From assembly GCA_037577475.1 (NCBI GenBank), contig CM075194.1:9084492-9148491 (forward strand): 64,000 bases of DNA, written 5' to 3'. Source of the DNA: Chaunax sp. Z400. Taxonomy: Eukaryota; Chordata; Actinopteri; Lophiiformes; Chaunacidae. The position numbers and the translations under genes were made by a program. Positions 25,301 through 37,300 of the stretch are shown here, piece after piece; position 1 is the first letter of the stretch, and every line of letters starts with the position of its first letter. Below the pieces are notes generated by a model that did no database searches, was not told where the DNA came from, and was given only the letters and a program-made list of their open reading frames with translations.

Positions 25301-28300
25301 CTTCTGCTTCTTCTTTGGATGGTTTCTCTACTTCTGCCTCTTTGGAAGGTTTCTTGACTTCTTTCTCTTCTTTGGTTGGTTTCTTGTCTTCTGCCACTTC
25401 TTTAGATGGTTTCTTTACATCTTTCTCTTCTTTGGATGGTTTCTCTACTTCTGCCTCTTTGGAAGGTGTCTTGACTTCTTTCTCTTCTTTGGAAGGTTTC
25501 CTTACTTCTTTCTCTTCTTTAGATGGTTTCTTTAGATCTTTCTCTTTTTTAGATAGCGTCTTTACTTCTGCCTCTTCTTTGGAGGATTTCTTGACTTCTC
25601 TCTCTTCTTTGGAAGGTTTCTTTACTTCTTTCTCTTCTTTGATTGGTTTCTTGTCTTCTGTCACCTCTTTAGATGGTTTCTTTACTTCTTTCTCTTCTTT
25701 AGATGGCTTCTTTACTTCTTTCTCTTCTTTGGTTGGTTTCTTGTCTTCTGTCACTTCTTTAGATGGTTTCTTTACTTCTTTCTCTTTTTTAGATAGCGTC
25801 TTTACTTCTGCTTCTTCTTTAGATGGTTTCTCTACTTCTGCCTCTTTGGAAGGTTTCTTGACTTCTTTCTCTTCTTTGGTTGGTTTCTTGTCTTCTGCCA
25901 CTTCTTTAGATGGTTTCTTTACATCTTTCTCTTCTTTATATGGTTTCTTTACTTCTGCCTCTTCTTTGGAGGATTTTGTGACTTCTCTCTCTTCTTTGGA
26001 AGGTTTCTTTACTTCTTTCTCTTCTTTGGTTGGTTTCTTGTCTTCTGTCACCTCTTTAGATGGTTTCTTTACTTCTTTCTCTTCTTTAGATGGCTTCTTT
26101 ACTTCTTTCTCTTCTTTGGTTGGTTTCTTGTCTTCTGCCACTTCTTTGGTTGGTTTCTTGCCTTCTACCACTTCTTTAAATGGTTTCTTTTCTTCTTTCT
26201 CTTCTTTAGATGGTGTCTTTACTTCTTTCTCTTCTTTAGATGGCTTCTTTACTTCTTTCTCTTCTTTGGTTGGTTTCTTGTCTTCTGTCACTTCTTTAGA
26301 TGGTTTCTTTACTTCTTTCTCTTCTTTAGACAGCTTCTTAACTTCTACCTCTTCTTTGGATGGTTTCTTTAGCTCTGCCTCTTTGGAAGGTTTCTTGACT
26401 TCTTTCTCTTCTTTGGTTGGTTTCTTGCCTTCTACCACTTCTTTAAATGGTTTCTTTTCTTCTACCACTTCTTTAAATGGTTTCTTTTCTTCTTTCTCAT
26501 CTTTAGATGGCTTCTTTACTTCTTTCTCTTCTTTAGATGGCTTCTTAACTTCTACCTCTTCTTTGGATGGTTTCTTTACTTCTGCCTCTTTGGAAGGTCT
26601 CTTGACTTCTTTCTCTTCTTTAGATGGTTTCTTTAATTCTTTCTCTTCTTTAGATGGCTTCTTTACTTCTTTCTCTTCTTTAGACAGCTTCTTAACTTCT
26701 ACCTCTTCTTTGGATGGTTCCTTTACTTCTGCCTCTTTGGAAGGTTTCTTGACTTCTTTCTCTTCTTTGGTTGGTTTCTTGTCTTCTGCCACTTCTTTAG
26801 ATGGTTTCTTTTCTTCTTTCTCTTCTTTAGATGGCTTCTTTACTTCTTTCTCTTCTTTAGATGGTTTCTTTACTCCTTTCTCTTCTTTAGATGGCTTCTT
26901 TACGTCTTTCTCTTCTTTAGACAGCTTTTTAACTTCTACCTCTTCTTTGGATGGTTTCTTTACTTCTGCCTCTTTGGAAGGTTTCTTGACTCCTTTCTCT
27001 TCTTTGGTTGGTTTCTTGTCTTCTGCCACTTCTTTAGATGGTTTCTTTTCTTCTTTCTCTTCTTTAGATAGTTTCTTTACTTCTCTCTCTTCTTTAGATG
27101 GCTTCTTTACTTCTTTCTCTTCTTTAGATGGCTTCTTTACTTCTTTCTCTTCTTTAGACAGCTTCTTAACTTCTACCTCTTCTTTGGATGGTTTCTTTAC
27201 TTCTGCCTCTTTGGAAGGTTTCTTGACTTCTTTCTCTTCTTTGGTTGGTTTCTTGTCTTCTGCCACTTCTTTAGATGGTTTCTTTTCTTCTTTCTCTTCT
27301 TTAGATGGCTTCTTTACTTCTTTCTCTTCTTTAGATGGTTTCTTTACTTCTTTCTCTTCTTTAGATGGCTTCTTTACGTCTTTCTCTTCTTTAGACAGCT
27401 TTTTAACTTCTACCTCGTCTTTGGATGGTTTCTTTACTTCTGCCTCTTTGGAAGGTTTCTTGACTTCTTTCTCTTCTTTGGTTGGTTTCTTGTCTTCTGC
27501 CACTTCTTTAGATGGTTTCTTTTCTTCTTTCTCTTCTTTAGATAGTTTCTTTACTTCTCTCTCTTCTTTAGATGGCTTCTTTACTTCTTTCTCTTCTTTA
27601 GATGGCTTCTTTACGTCTTTCTCTTCTTTAGACAGCTTCTTAACTTCTACCTCTTCTTTGAATGGTTTCTTTACTTCTGCCTCTTTGGAAGGTTTCTTGA
27701 CTTCTTTCTCTTGTTTGGTTGGTTTCTTGTCTTCTGCCACTACTTTAGATGGTTTCTTTTCTTCTTTCTCTTCTTTAGATGGTTTCTTTACTTCTATCTC
27801 TTCTTTAGATGGCTTCTTTACTTCTTTCTCTTCTTTAGATGGTTTCTTGACTTCTTTCTCTTCTTTAGATGGCTTCTTTTCTTCTTTCTCTTCTTTAGAT
27901 GGTTTCTTTACTTCTTTCTCTTCTTTAGATGGCTTCTTCACTTCTTTCTCTTCTTTAGATGGCTTCTTTACATCTTTCTCTTCTTTAGACAGCTTCTTAA
28001 CTTCTACCTCTTCTTTGAATGGTTTCTTTACTTCTGCCTCTTTGGAAGGTTTCTTCACTTCTCTCTCTTCTTTGGTTGGTTTCTTGTCTTCTGCCACTTC
28101 TTTAGATGGTTTCTTTTCTTCTTTGTCTTCTTTAGATGGTTTCTTTACTTCTATCTCTTCTTTAGATGGCTTCTTTACTTCTTTCTCTTCTATAGATGGC
28201 TTCTTCACGTCTTTCTCTTCTTTAGATGGTTTCTTTACTTCTTTCTCTTCTTTAGACAGCTTCTCAACTTCTACCTCTTCTTTGAGTGCTTTCTTTACTA

Positions 28301-31300
28301 CTGCCTCTTTGGAAGGTTTCTTGACTTCTTTCTCTTCTTTGGTTGGTTTCTTGTCTTCTGCCACTTCTTTAGATGGTTTCTTCTCTTCTTTCTCTTCTTT
28401 AGATGGTTTCTTTACTTCTACCTCTTCTTTAGGTGGCTTCTTTACTTCCTTCTCTTCTTTAGATGGTTTCTTTACTTCTTTCTCTTCTTTAGATGGCATC
28501 TTTACTTCTGCCTCTTCTTTGGAGGGTTTCTTGCCTTCTCTTTCTTCTTTGGAAGGTTTCCTTACTTCTCTCTCTTCTTTGGTTGGTTTCTTGTCCTCTG
28601 TCACTCCTTTAGATGGTTTCTTTACTTCTGTCTCTTCTTTAGATGGTTTCTCTACTTCTGCCTCCTTGGAAGGTTTCTTGACTTTTCTCTCTGCTTTAGA
28701 AGGTTTCTTGACTTCTTTCTCTCCTGTGGTTGGTTTCTTGTCTTCCTTCACTTCTTTAGATGGTTTCTTTACTTCTTTCCCTTCTTTAGATGGCTCCTTT
28801 ACTTCTTTCTCTTCTTCGGATGGTTTCTTTACTTCTGCCTCTTTGGAAGGTTTCTTGACTTCCTTCTCTTCTTTGGATGGTTTCTTATCTTCTGCCTCTT
28901 TGGAAGGTTTCTTGACCTCCTTCTCCTCTTTGGCTGTTTTCTTGACCTGTTTCTGTTCTTTAGAAGATTTCTTGATGTCTATCTCCTCTTTGAGGGGTTT
29001 CTTTATTTCCCTCTCTTCTTTGATTTTCTTTCTCACCGCTGCCTCTTCTTTGGAAGGTTTCTTGACTTCTCTTATGTCTTTGGACGGTTTCTCATCTTCT
29101 TTCTGTTTTTTGGAAGGTTTTTCAACTTCTCTTGCTTCTTTAAGTGGTTTCTTTGCTTTTGCCTTTTCTTTTAAAGTTTTCTTTTCATCTTCTTTGTCTT
29201 CTTTGGGTGGTTTCATTTCTTCTTTTTTGTCACCAGAAGACTTAACTTTTTTGTCTAAAAATTCATAACATCATTAGTGTCAATTTTTTATGTACCATAA
29301 TAATGTCTGTCAACCAAAAGCTGCAGTCATAGAGCTCTTTGTTTTGTGGGAACATTACCAAAACCAAAACACTTTTTTTAAAGAATCATGTACTAATAGT
29401 TTTTATATGAACACAAATATCATTAGGTGCTAATAGTGATCAAGGATGCATAGTGCACCAAACAAATAAATTATCTAGCAGCATATAATTATTGCTATAT
29501 TTCATTCTCATTTTCACATTTGACTTGACTTTAACAAAACTTTATTTATAACATTATGTAAATTATTCTCAGTTCTCTATTTCAATGTTAACTCATTAGT
29601 GTAAATAATATCATATCAAGAACCTGTTCACACACTCACACACACTGTTAAAAGTTAATAGAGACTAGAGATTTAGACATTTACATGTACAACATTTCCT
29701 ACTTCATTCATGAAGTGTATTTACCTTTGACCTTCTGTGGTTTCTTCTCATGGGGTTTGGCTGTTGGCTTTTCTTCCTTTAGTATTATCTCAACAGTTTC
29801 CTCAAGTTTGTCCTCCTTCTCTTTCCCCCCCTCCTTTTCAATTTCTGTGGCTTTGAGGTCTATAAATAACAGCATGTATTCATAGGCAAAACGATCAGGT
29901 GTCTTTATGGATAGAGTACATTCATTCTACATCTGCCTGGTGTATAATCATGCTCCAAGTCTTTGCGCTACAGGCTGCATGAGGCTTTGGTTAATGTAAA
30001 CAGAAAGCACATTGTTGCCATGGAATCAGTGGATTAGCTATAGGCTAAAATAGTCCATGTATTTTCACCTGTATTTGTTTACAATTTTGAGAGTTGGAAT
30101 GATTAAAAGTAGGCAGATTCAACTATTAGCAGTTCATTTTTGTAAATTACCCAAAAAAATCTGGATTATTTTGATGGATTATCATGCCGTTAATTTAAAG
30201 CCTTGATGGTCTGCTTGATAATTCACACTCTAACAGAACAAATGAACAAATACAATATTAACAAACAGCACTGAAGCGACAATATGAAATACGATACATC
30301 AGTCATTGAATAATATCTGCTAGGCACTTATAACTGAAGTCATGTCACAGATCAATCAATATGTCCTTTTAAAACATTTTAAAGATGCAAAGATCAAATA
30401 TTCACAGTTCAGTTCCTGATTACATTCATCATTATTAACACACCCACCAATCAAACATTTTCATTACCTGACAATGAAAAAAAATTATTCAAAATGCGTG
30501 ATGATAAAATGATTGTACCTTTCTCATGTTCAGCTCTGGACCCAACTCTTCTGAGCCTCTCAAAGGGAACATGAACCTTCCTCCTTCGTTTCAGTTCTGT
30601 TTTCTCACTCTCACTGTTATTGTTGTTTTCATCATGGTCCTCAATGACGTTTGAATATTTGTCTTGGTCGACAACAGTTGTTTCTTCTCCTTCCTCATCA
30701 TCAGATTCAGCTACTACACTAACATTATCGAGTTTTTCAACTGACAGGATTTTTAGGTCTAGATGATGGACAGATGGCTCTTTTTCTTCATCTTCATCAT
30801 CAACCTTCACATCAATCTCCACTTTGTCCTGTTTTTCTCCTACCTCCTCCTCCTCCTCCTCCTCCTCTAAGGACTCATCATCCTCCACATCTAAATCTTT
30901 ATACTCCTGGTCAGTTTTTACAAACTCATCTTTGACAATAGTGCCAGTTATTTCAATGTCTTCTTCATCTTTTTGTTCATGGAGATCTTTATCGTCAATC
31001 TCCTCTTCATCTGCCTCTTCTTCTGTTTTTGTCTCCTCCTCCTCTTCCTCCTTCCCATCCTCTACTGCAAGTGCTTTTTTGGACTCCTCCTTTTCCTTAT
31101 CTTCTAAAGCATCTTCAGTTTTTGTTGTCTCCCCCTCCCCCTCCTCCTCATCTTTACTCTCTACATCTTCATCAGATTGTGTTTGCTCCTCCTCCTCATC
31201 TACTGCATCTTCAGTTTTTGTCTCCTCCTCCTCCACCTCATCTTCTACTACACTGTCGTCAGTTATTGTTTCCTCCTCCTCCTCATCTTCTACTGAATCA

Positions 31301-34300
31301 TCTTCAGTTATTGTCCCCTTCTCCTCTTCCTCACTATCTTCTACGAAAACGTCTTCAGTTTTTATGTCCTCCGCCTTCTCATCTACAACTAAATCTTTTG
31401 TTTTGGTCTCATCCTTTTTGACTGTTTCCTCCTCCTCCTCCTCCTCCTCCTCCTCCTCCTCCTCCTCCTCCTCCTCCTCCTCCTCCTCCTCATGCACTAC
31501 TATCTCTTCTTCTATTTTTGTTTCCTCCTCCTCCTCCTCATGCACTACTATCGCTTCTTCTATTTTTGTTTCCTCCTCCTTCTCCTCCTCCTCCTCATGC
31601 ACTACTATCTCTTCTATTTTTGTTTCCTCCTCCTCCTCCTCCTCCTCCTCCTCATGCACTACTATCTCTTCTATTTTTGTTTCCTCCTCCTCCTCCTCCT
31701 CCTCCTCATGCACTACTATCTCTTCTTCTATTTTTGTTTCCTCCTCCTCCTCCTCCTCCTCCTCCTCCTCCTCCTCCTCCTCCTCCTCCTCCTCCTCCTC
31801 CTCCTCCTCCGCCATGTCTACCAAAACTTGTTCAGCTTTGGTCTCCTCTTCCTCCTTCTCCTCTGCTTCTACCTCACCCTCCTCCGGTTTGATTTTTTCC
31901 TCTTTTTCTTCATCATCCTCTGTTTTTAATTGTTCTTTTTCATCCTCCATGTTTGCTGCCCTCTCCGGTGTTTCAATTTCCTCTTCTTCAGTGACATCCT
32001 CCTCTGCCTCTTCCTTTTTGTGTTCCTCTTCAGTCTTCTCATCGAGGGTTGCCTCATCTTCCAGAGATGGTTCAAGATCTGTTTCTTCAAGTTTCACTAT
32101 TGATGTGATAGTTAAAGATTAATGCCTGTGATCGATCTTGAATCTGACAAATGAATGTGACTATTAAAGAAAAAGTATATGAATACCATCATCTCCCACC
32201 GCCTCTTTTGTATCTGCTTCACTAGCAGGTTCATCTTCAGCCTCCCCCTCCATCTTTGAGTCTGGGATTCCACTTAACTCTGCGTCAGCAGCAGCCTCAT
32301 CTCTGGCAGCATGCATGATCTCTGTAACTGTATAATCAACCCATGTGACCGGTCTTATCTGACACATCGTTGGAATATGTGCAGCAACATGATGAACAGA
32401 GGGAATTTGGTGGGGTGAAATGGGAACATTGACAGTGACCAATCAAAATAGTATATAGTATATGCTGCAGTCTATGACTTTCCTCATTTGCTTATGTCAT
32501 GAAACTTTGGTTGTTGTCAACAAATCTCAGGAAATAACCCAAATCAAGTTTGCCCATTCATCTCTACTGAAGATGTAAAGGCTCGAAAATATGTCCCAGA
32601 TGTATAATTTTGTTTTCAGTAATTTCCTGAAACAGTTGTGCACCGTACTTTTCAAGCAAACTTTACATAAAGAGCTGTAAATAGTGCATTTGTTGGGGAT
32701 TATTTTCAGTTCCATATTAATATGTCTCGAAATGAACAACAGAGCCCATTTTCATGAAGGAAAAAGTCACACAGTTCAGATATGTGGTTCGCTGATGTGT
32801 TTTAATTGTTTTTGTATAAAATGAGATAGTGGATTGATGAGTAACAGATTAATCGTTTACTAATCAGACACATTACTGATCAATTACTTTAACTTTTCTA
32901 AAAATACTATTAATACTGTAATACTGTATTGTATTGTGTTAGTACTGTAAGTTAGGAAGTTTCTCCAAGTTTATTTTTAGTGTGACTTTTAAGTCCCTAG
33001 AAGTATTTAGGAATCCAAGTTCACCCAATGGGAATATCTGCGGCATGTCACTTATTTTGCCATGCAGGAAATTAGTCATAAGTGAAAATACGTCAAAGTT
33101 GTCTTTGGACGTTAATTGGAGAACCAGTTAATTGCAGAAACATACCGAGTACCAAATCATCTGGGAAAGAGCAAAGCAAAATTATTGTTTTTAATTTGAG
33201 TTTTTTCATGGGACTTGTTGACATAAAGAAAAATACAAAACATTAACAGACTTATTCTTTAATAAAATTTTGACTGTTTCATCATTTCCCCAAAATATTA
33301 GCACCCAAAATGACTACACTCAATTACATTCTGAAATATGTGTTGTAGACTCACTGATGTACTGACGATTTCATGCAATAATAGAATTAAATATTCCACA
33401 TGAAAACACACGTCATTCAGTACAAACAATCCAGTTACATACATACACAGGTCCCCACAGAGGCACATAATTACAAACAGGAAATCATAGATGTTTAAAT
33501 TGTTGTAATACAGGCATTTGGTCAGTCAGTCAGTGGTACAGAAGACGCTTGGACAATGCAGAAGGTAACAAAGAAATGCAACACTGAGTGACACATATGA
33601 AAGATGATTTTACATGCTCAGTATGACACAGTAATATTTTTTTGTACAAACTGAAATAAAACAACTTAATGGTAAAACACATCAATGCAGAGTTCCATGA
33701 AGTGTTTTGTCTAACAAATGGTCAGCTTGACAAACAGAGGGAGAGATGCAGTCACCAAACTATATAGACATTTATTATAAGGAGGGTAGACATCGGTTAT
33801 GATGCATATTTGTTTGTGTTATAATTTGGTCATGCTAAACAAAGAAAAGTGTCAAGTAGAGTTTATTCAAACAAGATTTGCATACAGAGTCAGCATGCTT
33901 CAGGCTATCACACTAAACATGACAGGAGGCAGCACTGAGGCTAGTTCATACAAACGGTAAGAAAAATAGAAATCAGCGTGAACATGCATGAAATGCCGCT
34001 ATTTAACACAGATGCACCCCTATGCAAAAATGAACATTGTAATGTATTTTTCTGGCATGGGAGTGTTTTCTTACCTTTTTCTAAAGGTGGAAGAAATTCA
34101 CCTACATTTCAAAAAAAGGTAAAGAAATACATTTTAAATAATGATTTTTAGTGTTTTAGCAAGGAAAAATAGAAAAAAATATTGTTATTACTTACCTTTC
34201 CGTTGTACCAACTTCATACCAGACGGAGAGACAACAGTTTCATCTAAACAGAGGGAAGAAAAAGACATGCTTTAATTCGCTGTCACAGGCTGATAGACTC

Positions 34301-37300
34301 TTAGGTGTATTAAAACTATAATAAAAAGGTGAAACCTTTTTCAGTCACTATATTTACAACTGGTTTGGCAATAGGTTCACCTAAAACAAGAGAAGATAAT
34401 ACAGTAAAATATGCATCAAGGTTTCAATATAGTATATATTTTAAATACGAGTTAATATTTTATCTTTTCTGATAGTGATTTTTGAGGCATTTTTGTATCA
34501 TTAATGAAAACGAGCATACCTTGATCACCAATAATCATGCTCGACATATAGCCCAAGAACAGTTCTTTCTTGTCTGTGAACTCTAACAGGGCATCTTCAA
34601 CAACTTTCATGGGGTCAATGGACACTTCAGGTATGATCCCTGAAATATTATCACACCATAAAGTCAGTAAAAGCTGTGATGCATAATATTAAAAAATACA
34701 TCTTCATATTATTTACAATTTCTTATATTACAATGCTTATTCATATCTTTGGTTCTCATTGTTCAGAGAAAAGTATAAAAGCAAAACGAGTCACATCAGA
34801 TCTGAACACAGTGATATCCCAGAAACAGTTATGCAATGGAGCTTATATACAAATTATATATCATAATATGTTAAGAAAGACCTTTTTCGCCGATCAGCAT
34901 CGTGGAGATGTAGCTCAAAAACATGTTTATCTGTTCTTTTGTGACTTCTACTGTTCTCCTCAGAGCTGACATTGGGCTGAATCCCACAGCATGCTGGATT
35001 TCTGTTAACAGAAAGGTGACAGTAGGTTATACAGTACATTGTAGCAGTGGTGGAAGAAGTATTCAAAAAATTTTTTTAAGTAAAAGTATGCAGGTTTGAT
35101 CAGTAACATTTGCTAAAAGTATCAAAAGTAAATGTACCCAATATGCAGAAAACAATAGACCCTGTCAGTGTTTTACTATGATATATGTTGTTTCTGGATT
35201 AATGTAACAGATGCATCCATGCATGTGATGCTTTTAACTGCTGTAGTTGTTGAAGGTTTTGCTCATTTTAACCACTTTATATACTGTTGGTTAGTTTAAT
35301 CTACAATAATGGATCCTTTTATTTTTAAGATCGAGAACCATGTATCTCTAAAAAATAAAAATAGTCTTGTTTTCAGTTTTGTGACAATCCATTTTCCAGC
35401 TAATTTTAAAGAGGGTCTTTAAATAGTTTATTTACCTTAAGAAATAAAATGATTTTCTCCCCCCATAAGGGGACACGTAGTCCTTCATTTTATAAAAAAA
35501 AAAAAAAAAATCAAAATTAACAAATTGGGAAAAATAGGGTTTTCATTGGACAGGAAGCATTTGAAACATTTTCCTATGAAAAGTAATTAGCAGGTTAACT
35601 ATGGCTGTGAAAAAAATGTGTGGATACAATATTTGCCACTGGGATGCAGTGGAATATGAAGTTGCATAGAACTGAAATACTTAGGAAAAGTAAATTTACT
35701 TGGGTAACGTATGTACTTGCATTAGAATAAATACTACATAAATTAGGTAGAGGTTAAAAACCATGACAGTTACTATACCTTGCACTGTGTCCAATATTAC
35801 ATCCGTGATGGCACAGAGGACATCCTGGATGTATCCTGTTATTCCACTCACAAAGTTATTAGTAGCAATGAAGGCATTTCTGCCGATAACCACTGGATCA
35901 ATGAAGCTAACGTCAGTGGTTCCTGAGAAGGGTAATGTAAATCCAGACAAAAACTCCAGTTAGTTATTTAAATTATTTTTTGTTATAAAGACAGTTAAAA
36001 AGGCCAGTAATGAATAATTAACACCTCAAACACTAACGTGCTGTTAAACGCCTATAATAAACACAATCTAACAGTTATTAAGTAATGTTGATTTAGTAAT
36101 GAATTTGAGGATTCAATCATACAGACATACTGATATTTACAGTAAATATTGATCCACAAGAAATGCAAAGGTTAAAATATGAAGCAGGTACCTTTTATTA
36201 CGTCCAGGATTTTGTCTAAGATGGCACAGAACACTTCCTGGATGTGACCCACTATTCCACTCACAGTTTCATTAGTGACACTGAAGACATTTCTGCCAAT
36301 GATCACGGGGTCCATGAAGCTAATATCAGTGGCTCCTTTGGAAAGACGAGGTAGATAACAAATAAGCACAAAGGACAAACATGTCAAATCTGTGACATGC
36401 TATGTTGATTAGTTTTCACGGTTATAAGAGGCTATGAGATGTTTAATGGGAAGAGTTATTACCTTTCACTACATCCAGACTAGTGTCCACAATGGTACAG
36501 AGCACATCCTGGATGCTGCTCACCACGCCACTCACAAACTCATTAGTAACACTGAAGACACGTCTGCCTATGACCACTGGGTCAATGTAGCTGAGGTCTC
36601 TTTTTCCTGAGGAAAAACAAGGCCATTTGAGAGGCAAACATTAGTGTATGAAAATGAAATCTCGCAAAAATTATTGAAGTATAGTTTTAATTGAGTGAAT
36701 CAGTCTTCTCAGGACAATTATCATGTTATTTGCTTGTGAATAAAAAAAGAAAGGCAGACAAATTCCATAGTCAGAAATAGGCATTAAAACATGGAATACG
36801 TACCTATATTTATGTCCGATATAGTTCCCAGTACAGAATCCACAATAGCACAAAGTGTGTCCCTGAAGGAGCCCACAACTCCACACATGAAGTCATTAGT
36901 TGAATGGAAAGCTCGTCTACCGATGATCACAGGGTCAACATAGCTCGGGTAGAAGTTCCCTGTGTTTTTCATGGGGTGGAGGGTTATTGTGAGTTATATC
37001 ACATGTATGCTGAAAAGGTTGACATATTTATTTCCTGGTTGAGTTTGTATAGTCATACCTTCCTCATCTGAAAAATACTGAACAAATCCATCTTTTGCTT
37101 CCACTATTTCCTCAGCAGCATAAGTGGCAGCAGACATGGGGTCACTTAGATCAGGTGCACATTCTAGTGGCACAGGAATAAGAGTCCCACATTGGAATAC
37201 TTATTTCAACAATAATAAAAGCATGCGGCATGTATGGTTCTCTTATGTACCTTGGAACTTATAAAGCAGGCTGGATACTTCTTCGACAGCGTCGTTAACC

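Noticed and set aside
23800..29268. An 1,822-codon open frame on the forward strand opposite the trdn KEKE exon (Phe/Ser/Leu-rich).
   Set aside because: It is the mirror of the repeat's AAG/GAA/GAG/CCA/TCT codons, which give no stops on the opposite strand. The reverse frame has correct splice sites and triadin-like sequence.
30824..32122. Forward-strand open frames of polyserine, polyproline and polyleucine.
   Set aside because: They are readings of the (CCT)n tracts that encode polyglutamate in trdn on the reverse strand.
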